Shown here one piece after another: positions 16,003 through 23,695 of a DNA stretch of 64,000 bases. Position numbers and translations under genes: made by a program. Each line of letters opens with the position of its first letter. The first letter of the stretch is position 1. This stretch comes from Paenibacillus pinisoli (GTDB lineage Bacteria; Bacillota; Bacilli; Paenibacillales; Paenibacillaceae). The DNA is taken from contig NZ_QXQB01000002.1 in the NCBI RefSeq assembly GCF_003605435.1, positions 868,001 to 932,000 on the forward strand. The letters are read 5' to 3'. The notes below the pieces were generated by a model. That model was given only the letters and a program-made list of their open reading frames with translations, was not told where the DNA came from and ran no database searches.

Positions 16003-18279
16003 ATGAATATAGCCATCAAGCTGATGCAGCAATTCAAAGACCGCGATAACCAGAATAAGCTGAAAGTCTATCAGGACAAAACGGAGCTCATCCGAAAACG
16101 GAATTTGGAGATCTGGGACGATGGCCAGCTTCAAGCGGAATCTCTCCGGCTGCAACGGGAAGCTCAATCAGGTACGCCATTGGACGAGCTGCTTGTCGAT
16201 GCCTATGCGCTAGTCTGCGAGGCGGCGAAGAGAACGCTCGGATTACAGCCCTATGATGTCCAGATCATGGCTGCCGTCGCTCTGCACGAGAGATTCTTGA
16301 TCGAGCAGCATACCGGAGAAGGGAAAACGCTGTCTGCGGTTATGCCCGCTTATCTGAATGCGTTAACCGGCGAAGGCGTTCATGTGCTGACCTTCAACGA
16401 TTATTTGGCCAATCGGGATGCGGAGTGGATGGGGCCCATCTACCGATTCCTCGGGTTAACGGTAAGCTCGGTTCAAGCGGGCATGAGCCCCTCCGAGAAA
16501 CGGAAAGCATACGCCGCGGATATCACCTATGTAACGGCCAAAGAGGCGGGATTCGATTATTTGCGCGACACGATTGCATTAGACGAAGCCGATACCGTGC
16601 ACCGCCCTTTCCACTACGTCATCGTCGATGAAGCGGACTCCCTGCTTCTCGATGAAGCCCGGGTCCCTCTTGTCATCGCCAGCGAATCGGACTCTTCCAG
16701 CCACGACGGCATTCATCTCGCAGAAGTGGCTCGGCAGCTGGAGCCGATTGCACATTACGACTTCGACGAGTCCAAACGGAACGTATACATGAATGAGGCG
16801 GGCTCCGCAAAAGCGGAATCGCTGCTTGGATGCGGCAATTTGTACGAAAATCATAATAGCCAATTGTTATCGTCATTAAATTGTGCGCTGCATGTAGAAG
16901 TGTTATTGAAAAGAGACGTCGATTATATCGTCCGGGAGGGGCAGATTGAGCTGATCGACGAATATACCGGACGCGTGGCGGAGAACAGGCATTTGCCGGA
17001 CGGGCTGCAAGCCGCGCTTACGGCCAAAGAAGGGCTGCAGTCGACCTCCGGCGGGAAAATCCTTGGGACGATCACCCTTCAACACTTCCTTAGCCTCTAT
17101 CCGAAGGCTTGCGGCATGACGGCTACCGCGCACGCTTCCGCAATGGAATTTGAAGCCATTTATGGCCTGCAGGTCGTGCAAATTCCGCCTTACCGGCCAA
17201 ACATACGAATCGACCATCCGCGTAGGGTTTATACCCATAAAGAGGCCAAGCTCAAGGCGCTTGTGCAGGAAATCTCGTCCGTCCATGCGACGGGACGACC
17301 GATTCTCATTGGTACATCAAGCGTCGAGGAGTCTGACAGGCTGGCAGAGGCGCTGGCGGCAGCCGACGTGCCCTGCCATGTTCTGAATGCCAAAAACGAC
17401 GCAAAAGAAGCCGAGATCATCGCTAAGGCGGGAGAAATCGGCGCCGTGATGGTATCCACGAATATGGCCGGACGCGGCGTCGATATTCGGCTCGGCGGCG
17501 GCAACCCCGCGCAAGCAGAAGCTGTCGCCAAGCTGGGCGGGCTGTACGTGATTGGCACGCATGTGAACGAAAGCGTGCGGATCGACAATCAACTGCGCGG
17601 GCGCTCCGGCCGTCAAGGCGACCCGGGAGCTTCCGTATTTTTCGTAAGCTTGGAGGACGAGTTGCTGCTTCAGTTCGGCATCGATAAATGGTTTCGCGGC
17701 CTTAGGCAAGATGGGCCGCTCCAAGAACCAGCGCTTCACAGCAAAATCTCGCATATTCAGCGCGTAGCTATGGCCCAAAACTTCCATATCCGCCAGGAGC
17801 TGAACGGTTATTCGGATATGGTGGAGGATCAAAGGCGAATTCTGTACGAGGAGCGGCTCAGAATTTTGAAGGGCGAGAAGCCGATGAGCCCTTCGGAGCA
17901 GCGGGTACGGCTCTTTTATATCGATGAATTCTGGGCCGACCATCTGGCATACGCTTCTTACCTTCGCGAAGGCATCCACTTGGAGAGCCTGGCCAGCCGC
18001 AATCCGATTGACGAATTTCATATGCAAATCACCCAAGCATACGAGCAAATTCGGGTTAACATCGACAGTCAATCGGCGAATATGCTAGCAAAGCTCGAAG
18101 GCTCGAATGACCCGGCGGAGTGGGAAAAGCTCGGCCTGAAGAGCCCTTCTTCCACTCGGACTTATATCATCAACGACCAATATCTCCAAAACAAACGCAG
18201 CTCATGGACCCCGGCGACGATAATGGCTTATTATCTTCGCAAGCTCTTGAGGCCGGTATTCGGGTGGGCAAAATATTAA
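16003..18279 (+). CDS. Accessory SecA-type preprotein translocase ATPase (SecA2-like)
   Basis: The product has 758 residues, shorter than housekeeping SecA (about 840). Motor motifs are intact: Walker A HTGEGKT (104-109), DEAD box VIVDEADSLLLDEAR (about 207-220), TSSVEESDRLA and the helicase motif QLRGRSGRQGDPG. The C-terminal linker and zinc-binding tail (CxCxSGKK) of canonical SecA are absent: the protein ends GWAKY. This, with sequence drift in the scaffold, marks an accessory SecA. No secY2 or glycosyltransferase genes are nearby, so it may work with the main SecYEG or act on few substrates. GGGAGG lies 12 bases before the ATG. It sits last in the LytTR/ABC unit. Confidence 0.85.
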   Translation: MNIAIKLMQQFKDRDNQNKLKVYQDKTELIRKRNLEIWDDGQLQAESLRLQREAQSGTPLDELLVDAYALVCEAAKRTLGLQPYDVQIMAAVALHERFLIEQHTGEGKTLSAVMPAYLNALTGEGVHVLTFNDYLANRDAEWMGPIYRFLGLTVSSVQAGMSPSEKRKAYAADITYVTAKEAGFDYLRDTIALDEADTVHRPFHYVIVDEADSLLLDEARVPLVIASESDSSSHDGIHLAEVARQLEPIAHYDFDESKRNVYMNEAGSAKAESLLGCGNLYENHNSQLLSSLNCALHVEVLLKRDVDYIVREGQIELIDEYTGRVAENRHLPDGLQAALTAKEGLQSTSGGKILGTITLQHFLSLYPKACGMTATAHASAMEFEAIYGLQVVQIPPYRPNIRIDHPRRVYTHKEAKLKALVQEISSVHATGRPILIGTSSVEESDRLAEALAAADVPCHVLNAKNDAKEAEIIAKAGEIGAVMVSTNMAGRGVDIRLGGGNPAQAEAVAKLGGLYVIGTHVNESVRIDNQLRGRSGRQGDPGASVFFVSLEDELLLQFGIDKWFRGLRQDGPLQEPALHSKISHIQRVAMAQNFHIRQELNGYSDMVEDQRRILYEERLRILKGEKPMSPSEQRVRLFYIDEFWADHLAYASYLREGIHLESLASRNPIDEFHMQITQAYEQIRVNIDSQSANMLAKLEGSNDPAEWEKLGLKSPSSTRTYIINDQYLQNKRSSWTPATIMAYYLRKLLRPVFGWAKY

Positions 18280-18357
18280 ATGAACAGCAACACGCGAAAG
18301 CTATAAAGGGCTGTGACAATTAAAACAGGAGATAAAATAGTAGAATAACTGAGAAGC

Positions 18358-18421
18358 GCGAACACCAAAGAGGGCTGCGACTGCCTGCCTCTCAGCAGCC
18401 TGTCGCAGCCCCCAAACCCGC
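18358..18421 (-). repeat. Dispersed hairpin repeat, copy B
   Basis: Minus strand GGGGGCTGCGACAGGCTGCT ... GCAGTCGCAGCCC then TCTTTGG. The outer arms GGCTGCGAC and GTCGCAGCC pair exactly. It lies directly after the small secreted protein gene at 18448-18837 and probably ends its transcript. A fragment GGGCTGTGAC also occurs at 18308-18317. Confidence 0.65.
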
Positions 18422-18447
18422 TTATAGTTCGCCAACAATACTAATAT

Positions 18448-18837
18448 CTAATATCTAGCGTGCAAATAAAAAAAGTTAACGCTGCCATAGCTGCCCTCGA
18501 ATTGAGCTTGTACGACTACAGGACTAGAGTATGGATTTGAAGCAATCGGGGTGCAGCAATAAAGATCGGGACTATAAATATAAGCGCTGCCGCTGGCGTC
18601 AAGCGTAACGGTGACCGTTGAGCCGTAGACAGGCTCTCGTTGTCCCAGAGGTCCCTTGTTCATCAAAGTGACGGTCGCCTGAGTATTCGGTTGTCCCGAA
18701 ATAGACACTTCATAGTAATATTTGGAGTGATTGATTTGCCCATACCTGGTTTCTTGCGATTCCGCAGTAAATGCGGCAGAGGCCGAAGCAGAGAAGGCTA
18801 GCATCGCAATGAGGACCAATAATACTACCTTTTTCAT
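18448..18837 (-). CDS. Small secreted protein of unknown function
   Basis: The 129-residue product has a clean signal peptide (MKKVVLLVLIAMLAFSASASA, with a likely cut after ASA). The mature part of about 108 residues is rich in beta-strand-forming residues, with YYYEVSISGQPNTQATVTLM, and a C-C pair in LYCCTP. I do not recognise the family. A very good ribosome binding site, AGGAGGTGAAATA, precedes the ATG. The gene is monocistronic, between two hairpin repeats. The mature region resembles an Ig-like or lectin-like sandwich only in general composition; no function is claimed. Confidence 0.8.
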   Translation of the reverse strand: MKKVVLLVLIAMLAFSASASAAFTAESQETRYGQINHSKYYYEVSISGQPNTQATVTLMNKGPLGQREPVYGSTVTVTLDASGSAYIYSPDLYCCTPIASNPYSSPVVVQAQFEGSYGSVNFFYLHARY

Positions 18838-19034
18838 TATTTCACCTCCTGTCTACAAGGGGATCGTAAAGAAGGCAGCTCTCACCATGATGAAATAACT
18901 AGTAATTCAAATATATTATACAAAAAGATATAAAAATAGGAAACTTTATTTTTAAGTTCTCAATCCTTCCTAGTGGGGCAAACTCTCGTCACGCAAGAGA
19001 CCTCCCCTTCTCGTCTGCAAGATATGGAACAAAA

Positions 19035-19087
19035 AGACCAAAAAGGGCCGCAACAGGTCACATACTAACCTGTTACAGCCCCTGAGC
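19035..19087 (-). repeat. Dispersed hairpin repeat, copy C
   Basis: Minus strand GGGGCTGTAACAGGTTAG ... GTGACCTGTTGCGGCCC then TTTTTGG. This copy has the best T-run of the six and lies about 50 bases after the PIN-like gene stop, so a terminator role is likely. Confidence 0.65.
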
Positions 19088-19135
19088 TACATCCACGCGT
19101 TATCTCCGGCTCTCGCTCTTCTTCCTCGGCCGACT

Positions 19136-19594
19136 TTAATGGGATGGAAGAATTCGAATTTCCTTATCCAAATTGACTAGCATCATATAATTGCGGTTGA
19201 AAGTAAAGATGCGTTTTATCTGATAATAGGACATGGTGACAGCAGTGAGCGCTTCGCTGAGAGAGAAGCGGAGCTCGGGCCTGTCTATAAGCAATCTGCG
19301 CGATTCTCGCACGAATTCGGGGCCGCTGGAGATGACCTCAAGCTTGCCGTTGCTCACTGCTTTATCTATTGCATTCAGAAAATATTCCGCCTGCTGATAG
19401 CTGTATTCATTGCAGAGCCATTCATGAAGATCAAATATAATGGCGTTTGTCGTCACGAAATTGCGTTCAAGATCATTCAAATCCAGAAACATAGAGCGGG
19501 CTTTCATGTAGCGGGGGTTTTCAGGGTTCATGAAAGCAGCCAGGGCTGTTTCATCCAGAAAAATGGTATCCTGAACGATCGAATGGTTTTCCAT
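19136..19594 (-). CDS. PIN-like domain protein, probable VapC-type toxin with altered active site
   Basis: The product has about 152 residues. It has PIN-domain layout: IFLDETALAAFMN (first acidic D), ATNAIIFDLHEW-like TTNAIIFDLHEWL (E), and FSLSEALTAVTMSYYQIKRI followed by FTFNRNYM. Active PIN toxins usually read LxDAx and TFDRxF at the last two places; here they are SEA and TFNRNY, so the metal site is changed. PIN toxins cut tRNA or rRNA. AAGGAG eight bases upstream favours the ATG at 19594 over the GTG at 19603. It starts three bases after the RHH protein gene, a toxin-antitoxin arrangement. Confidence 0.7.
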   Translation of the reverse strand: MENHSIVQDTIFLDETALAAFMNPENPRYMKARSMFLDLNDLERNFVTTNAIIFDLHEWLCNEYSYQQAEYFLNAIDKAVSNGKLEVISSGPEFVRESRRLLIDRPELRFSLSEALTAVTMSYYQIKRIFTFNRNYMMLVNLDKEIRILPSH

Positions 19595-19606
19595 TGTCAT
19601 CACTCC

Positions 19607-19912
19607 TTAATCCTTTAGCTTGCAAATACCATCCAAATACAGCAGCGGATTATCTTCCTTTTGTGCCACGGAGATGGGGCTTGATTCGTTTTGGGCTTTT
19701 ACACTTATCATGTACTGGACAATGATTTCATTGACAATCGCTTGCACGTTCGTCCCTTGCTTATCGGCGATTGCTTTCAGCTCAACATAATATTGTGAAT
19801 TGATTTCTACAGAACCTTCTTCTTCGTCTTCATCTTTTGAAGATAAGAATCCGGAAGCGGTAGACTTCGCTTTTTCATATTGATTTTGAATGAAGCGTTT
19901 GTATTTATTCAC
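19607..19912 (-). CDS. Small RHH-like protein, probable antitoxin partner of the PIN protein
   Basis: The 101-residue product has a basic N-terminus (MNKYKRFIQNQYEKAKS), an acidic run DEDEEEG, and then a beta-helix-helix segment SVEINSQYYVELKAIADKQG / TNVQAIVNEIIVQYM that reads as a ribbon-helix-helix dimer. A disordered tail ends NPLLYLDGICKLKD, a hydrophobic patch like those antitoxins use to plug their toxin. It uses a GTG start with GGGAG upstream. It comes first in a two-gene unit with the PIN-like gene, the normal antitoxin-toxin order. The antitoxin role is inferred from order and fold. Confidence 0.65.
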   Translation of the reverse strand: MNKYKRFIQNQYEKAKSTASGFLSSKDEDEEEGSVEINSQYYVELKAIADKQGTNVQAIVNEIIVQYMISVKAQNESSPISVAQKEDNPLLYLDGICKLKD

Positions 19913-19994
19913 TGTCGCGATTCACTCCCTCTACATAGCTTCTATATAGATTCGTCAAATTTTGTCGATTTCAGGGGGCAAGCCTGTGAACGAA

Positions 19995-20065
19995 AACGCC
20001 AAAGAGGGCAGTGACAGCCTGCCTTCCAGCAGCCTATCACAGCCCCCAAACTCGCGTCCAACGCG
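19995..20065 (-). repeat. Dispersed hairpin repeat, copy D
   Basis: It shares 35 identical bases (20031-20065) with copy E (21209-21243), including ACTCGCGTCCAACGCG at one edge. It lies between the RHH antitoxin gene and the type I toxin locus. The exact shared stretch shows a common origin rather than chance similarity of terminators. Confidence 0.7.
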
Positions 20066-20095
20066 TCCTAATTCAATCCGAACAATTCTATATGG

Positions 20096-20124
20096 TTGCA
20101 TGCATAAACCTGCACAGTTATAAT
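20096..20124 (+). promoter_or_regulatory. Promoter of the antisense RNA
   Basis: TTGCAT, a 17-base spacer and a perfect TATAAT on the plus strand. No reading frame of note follows before the terminator at 20209-20255, so the product is best read as an RNA. Confidence 0.75.
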
Positions 20125-20130
20125 AAAACT

Positions 20131-20255
20131 AAAGAAGGAGCCGTGCGTCAACACGACTCCTCGGCACAGTAGACCGCTTCAAAGGCGGTCGGCTTCGGGA
20201 ATATGATCAGAAATAGACCGTCATCCTAGCAGAGGGGCGGTCTATTTCTTTTGGT
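20131..20255 (+). ncRNA. Predicted antisense antitoxin RNA (about 125 nt)
   Basis: Start is inferred about seven bases after the TATAAT box, and the end from the hairpin with arms AGAAATAGACCG (20209-20220) and CGGTCTATTTCT (20238-20249) followed by TTT. Two further stems are visible: GGAGCCGTG / CACGACTCC near 20138-20160 and GACCGC / GCGGTC near 20172-20190. The 3' end overlaps, in antisense, the last codons and terminator of the small toxin gene. This is the geometry of TxpA/RatA and BsrE/SR5-type type I systems in Bacillus, where the RNA blocks or destabilises the toxin mRNA. Function here is inferred. Confidence 0.65.
20209..20255. terminator. Bidirectional hairpin shared by toxin mRNA and antisense RNA
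   Basis: A twelve-base perfect stem with a 17-base loop. On the plus strand it is followed by TTTGGTT; on the minus strand it follows the toxin stop codon, which lies in the stem. Confidence 0.7.
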
Positions 20256-20346
20256 TAATTGCTGCGACGATGGCGACCACCAGCGTCAGCGCTATAATAA
20301 GCGCGCCAAAACCGATCATCAACGTCAAAGCGTCTTTAACCTCCAT
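20242..20346 (-). CDS. Holin-like type I toxin peptide (34 aa)
   Basis: The peptide starts MEVKDALTLMIGFGALIIAL, continues with a hydrophobic stretch of valine, alanine and isoleucine, and ends NQKK. It is one membrane span with a charged tail, matching the 'putative holin-like toxin' (Hol_Tox) pattern common in Bacillus and Paenibacillus. In such families the peptide inserts in the membrane and harms the cell when unpaired. GGGAGGG sits six bases before the ATG at 20346; an ATG six bases earlier would leave no spacing. It is too short for usual gene calling. The antisense RNA is encoded convergently. Confidence 0.75.
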   Translation of the reverse strand: MEVKDALTLMIGFGALIIALTLVVAIVAAINQKK

Positions 20347-20368
20347 GGGCATCCCTCCCTTCATGAGA

Positions 20369-20417
20369 GGTAGCCGACTACCCTTGCAAGCCGTTCTATG
20401 TGCTTCTAATTATAGCA
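20369..20417 (-). promoter_or_regulatory. Toxin promoter and leader hairpin
   Basis: On the minus strand TGCTATAAT (extended -10, 20409-20417) gives a start near 20402. The leader contains a perfect small hairpin, GGTAG-TCGG-CTACC (20369-20382), about 20 bases ahead of the Shine-Dalgarno. A 5' hairpin limiting translation is usual for type I toxin mRNAs. Confidence 0.6.
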
Positions 20418-20454
20418 TAATATGTAAGTTCCCTAGCGATAATTTTTAACTAAT

Positions 20455-20672
20455 TCAGACTAACTCGAGAGCTTCGAGTTCTTCACGAATCAGCTTCAAT
20501 TCTTGCAGCCCATTATCAAGCATTTCTTTTGATGGCTGAAAGCTATTGTCTAGTTTTTTACCTGTCCTGCTAGTTTGCCAATCCCGTAATGCTTTATCAA
20601 TAAAAAAATCATAAGTCTTATCTAAACGTTGACCAAGAACTGCTAATTGTTCCCGTTCATTAACGGTAATTT
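20455..20672 (-). pseudogene. Small charged ORF without a usable start
   Basis: The frame encodes ERE QLAVLGQRLDKTYDFF..., a helical, charged stretch of about 70 residues ending REELEALELV. It overlaps the end of the 127-residue gene at 20660-21043. No ATG, GTG or TTG is available at its 5' end. The only ATG at the junction (TTAATGAAC) is in another frame that stops after five codons. A one-base shift at that ATG would join start and body, so a frameshifted gene is likely; an ATT start is the alternative. Family not recognised. Confidence 0.45.
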
Positions 20673-21043
20673 AGATTTAAATTCATTGTCTTGTACTCTC
20701 CATCAAATTGTTGAATGGCTTCTAAATAATCATCGAAAAGCTCATAGTCTGCTTGTAACCCGTATGTAAAATTCATAATGTTCGATTCTCCAGGGACGGC
20801 CAATAACCAATAGAGACTGGATTGTTCTTCACTAATAGGATGCTCGCCCTTTTTCGCAGCCAAATCATTGACCAACGCTCTGAAATTCCCTAATTCTTTT
20901 CCCCGTTCAATATATTCATTCATGAGAATTCCTTTTTTAAGTGCAGCTTGATTTGATTTATGGTCAAAATACATCTTCAAAAAAAATGCATTTACTACAA
21001 GCGAAAGGACCAAACAAGTAACGATCACACTATTTTTACTCAC
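20660..21043 (-). CDS. Small membrane-anchored protein of unknown function
   Basis: The 127-residue product has one N-terminal hydrophobic segment (VIVTCLVLSLVVNAFFL) without a clear cleavage site, followed by a soluble, mostly helical part with GKELGNFRALVNDLAAKKGE and a tail rich in aromatic and acidic residues. The start is GTG at 21043 behind AGGAG. Family not recognised. It is followed, in overlap, by the frameshifted ORF at 20455-20672 and then by the type I toxin unit, all on the minus strand. The outside location is inferred from the signal anchor. Confidence 0.7.
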   Translation of the reverse strand: MSKNSVIVTCLVLSLVVNAFFLKMYFDHKSNQAALKKGILMNEYIERGKELGNFRALVNDLAAKKGEHPISEEQSSLYWLLAVPGESNIMNFTYGLQADYELFDDYLEAIQQFDGEYKTMNLNLNYR

Positions 21044-21169
21044 TGTTTCTCACTCCTAGATTTATAACATACTGCAAAATCTCGACTTTAAGCATCACTT
21101 GTTTGGTCAGCGGACCAAAACGATTCTATATTATACTCTGTTTAAAATTCTTGCTTGCCAGTTGTCGAC

Positions 21170-21243
21170 GAACACGCCAAAGAGGACCGCAACAGTCTGC
21201 CTCTCAGCAGCCTATCACAGCCCCCAAACTCGCGTCCAACGCG
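21170..21243 (-). repeat. Dispersed hairpin repeat, copy E
   Basis: It is nearly the same as copy D over 70 bases and lies 90 bases after the stop of the beta-lactamase-fold lipoprotein gene. On the minus strand it reads GGGGGCTGTGATAGGCTGCT ... ACTGTTGCGGTCC then TCTTTGG. Confidence 0.7.
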
Positions 21244-21332
21244 GCATCCCGGCTCTTACTCCAATAACTCGGTGCTACCTCTTGATGTGAGTCGACGCGT
21301 CTAATTCAATTGCTGTTTCAGTATTAGAAAAG

Positions 21333-23477
21333 TTACTGGGTGAAAATCTCGAACTGCGCACCGGCATCTCCTGCGAAAACAATGGATCCTCCCGCAGGCA
21401 ACGCAACCTGATCCTTGTCTTCAATGATACTGAAGTAGATGCATTTGCCATTCGCGTCATAGACGGCGAAGGAGGCGTTCGAGGGCATGCTCACCCTAAC
21501 GTTTTTGCCCACGTCTTCCTCGCTTATCGTATACCACTTAGCGTATCCGCTCGATGGAATGATAACGTTTGACTCCTTAGCGGTATTCAGTGCCTTCACG
21601 TTATCCTCGCTCACTAAGATCATTCCACGTTGTTCCAGGTACTCAATGCCTTCCTCCGTAAAAAACGTTAAACCTGAGAGATCCCGCCCATTCGATCCCG
21701 GTATTTGCAATTCGGAGACTGCCGTATTGGGGCCTGTTATACGTTTATCCAAAACATACCCCGGCAATTGCTTGGATACATTCAATTGATAGGACATCTG
21801 CACCATATAAACGACCGACGAATACTTCTCATTCAACAGATAATATCTTTTGCCATCGCGTCTACTCCATGCCTCTGTTACCTCTGACGGTAGAGCCTCA
21901 GGCTGTAGCTTCTCGGCAGAATACATAGAATAGGCTGTCTGCCCAAGGCCCGGCAGCGAAGAATATGAATTAATCTGGAAATAGATGCGGCCGTTCTCCT
22001 CCGTTACGAAGCTGGCCATCACACTTCCGTCCCCACTTCGGAACGTGCCATCCGACGTATATCTATAGGACTGGGCCTGAGTCTTGGACGGCTGCTCTGG
22101 AGTGACAGACATAAGGCCGCTTTCCGTAATATTAATGTTCATCGTTGCATCAGAAGAGCCATAGATCCCCGCATACTGGAGCATGGACTTCGGCATATCG
22201 GCCTTTACCGGTACGCCATACGATTTCTCAGCCTTGAACTCGGTAATTGTCCCTTTCTCCTTCAGCACCTGAAGCAGGATCTCGTTCGCCAAAAGCTGGT
22301 TGTATACGCCGGATCCGCCAGAAGAGACGACAGCTGCCGCTATACCCTGCTCGGGAAGCACAACGAGTGACGCTTGATAGAGAATCGTAGCCCCGCCTTT
22401 GGCCAGCGCCTTCATCCCATATTCGCTGAAGGGATACAGATTAACACTATCCCAGCCAAGACCGTATGCCATTGAGTTATCCGCCTCATCAGGCCACAAA
22501 GACGTCTTGTATTCGTTCTGAGTCATGGCTTCAGCTGATTGGCCGGACAATATTTGTTCTGCTCCCCCTGTAAATAGTTGCGAGAATCGAACCAAGTCCT
22601 CTGCAGTAGAATAGATGCCTCCAGATCCTATTACGTTGGTTGTTTCGTTGGGAAGTTGTCCCGTATAGGCAGGATAATAGAGTCCCGCCATCCCGGCCGT
22701 GTTCGGAGAATCGAGCGGCGTCACCGTATGGGTCATACCAAGAGGCTCCGTAATATATCGATGGATATAAGAGGTAAAGTCCATACCGCTGACATACTCG
22801 ACCAGAATCTCAGCCAGCGTAAATCCGTCATTGCAGTATACCGAGAATGCGCCCGGGTCCGCCTTCAAGGTCTGTCCGGCCAGTTGCGTCAGAAGCATGT
22901 CGTGGGCGTAAGTATCGTTATCCTCGAATAGGTAGACATTTGTGGCCGATGTTCCGTTCAGACCGGAAGAGTGATTTAACAGCATACGCGGCGTAATCTG
23001 CTTATAACGCTCATCCTTCATCGTAAACTCGGGAATATACTGGACGACCGGCATATCGAGATCGATTTTCCCCAGGTCGACCAACTGCATGACGGCAACC
23101 GTGGTGAATATTTTGCTGACCGAGCCTGTCCCATACATCGTATCTTTCGTGAGCGGCCTCTGTCCTTGCTCATCATTCTTCCCAGTTTGGCCGGACACGA
23201 CGATATTGCCTTGATCGATAATGGCGTACTGCACACTGTTCGTGTCGTATACTTTCGTGAGAAGCTCAGCCTTCTCCCTTGCAACTTTCCAGGTTTCTTC
23301 GTAGTTGATCGCAGCTTCATTCGGATCGGTCACCTCGGACGTATTCGGCGCCATCGTCGAATTCTGCGTCTCTACTGGTGTATTGACTCCATCACAAGAG
23401 GTTAGCAGAAAACAGAAAGCCAGTAATACCAGGAAGGTCAAGCGAGTATTCTTAAACACCTGTCGTAGAAAGCTCAT
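21333..23477 (-). CDS. Beta-lactamase-family serine hydrolase lipoprotein (class C/PBP4*-like)
   Basis: The product has 714 residues. The N-terminus has a lipoprotein signal with lipobox LLTSC (C about residue 28). The catalytic domain carries SVSK (SxxK, near residue 98), YCN (YxN, near 212) and KGG (near 358), the three motifs of class C beta-lactamases and D-amino peptidases or esterases. About 250 extra residues follow and end in a small beta-sandwich (SNASFAVYDANGKC). Substrate cannot be told: PBP-like peptidase, esterase or lactamase are all possible. AAGGGGG precedes the ATG. It acts outside, anchored to the membrane by lipid. Confidence 0.88.
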   Translation of the reverse strand: MSFLRQVFKNTRLTFLVLLAFCFLLTSCDGVNTPVETQNSTMAPNTSEVTDPNEAAINYEETWKVAREKAELLTKVYDTNSVQYAIIDQGNIVVSGQTGKNDEQGQRPLTKDTMYGTGSVSKIFTTVAVMQLVDLGKIDLDMPVVQYIPEFTMKDERYKQITPRMLLNHSSGLNGTSATNVYLFEDNDTYAHDMLLTQLAGQTLKADPGAFSVYCNDGFTLAEILVEYVSGMDFTSYIHRYITEPLGMTHTVTPLDSPNTAGMAGLYYPAYTGQLPNETTNVIGSGGIYSTAEDLVRFSQLFTGGAEQILSGQSAEAMTQNEYKTSLWPDEADNSMAYGLGWDSVNLYPFSEYGMKALAKGGATILYQASLVVLPEQGIAAAVVSSGGSGVYNQLLANEILLQVLKEKGTITEFKAEKSYGVPVKADMPKSMLQYAGIYGSSDATMNINITESGLMSVTPEQPSKTQAQSYRYTSDGTFRSGDGSVMASFVTEENGRIYFQINSYSSLPGLGQTAYSMYSAEKLQPEALPSEVTEAWSRRDGKRYYLLNEKYSSVVYMVQMSYQLNVSKQLPGYVLDKRITGPNTAVSELQIPGSNGRDLSGLTFFTEEGIEYLEQRGMILVSEDNVKALNTAKESNVIIPSSGYAKWYTISEEDVGKNVRVSMPSNASFAVYDANGKCIYFSIIEDKDQVALPAGGSIVFAGDAGAQFEIFTQ

Positions 23478-23640
23478 GCTTTGTATCCCCCTTACTTATA
23501 TTTAGATGGATTATAATGGATAGACCTTTGATTTTCATTTGAATAACGATTACATCTTGAGTTTACAGCCTAAGCCTCTTACCTTTTGAATACGCATGCC
23601 AGGGGAACTCGTTTATTGACTTTTTGTTGACTTCGAAGCA

Positions 23641-23682
23641 TAAAAAAACATCGCCGGGGCGCTTAGGCCACATGGCGATGTA
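23641..23682 (-). terminator. Terminator of the flavin reductase gene
   Basis: Minus-strand arms ACATCGCC and GGCGATGT followed by TTTTTTTATG. Confidence 0.8.
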
Positions 23683-23695
23683 TTCAAAACATATA

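Noticed and set aside
17317..18072. Minus-strand 251-codon frame within the SecA-like gene
   Set aside because: Lies opposite conserved SecA motifs and has no features of its own.
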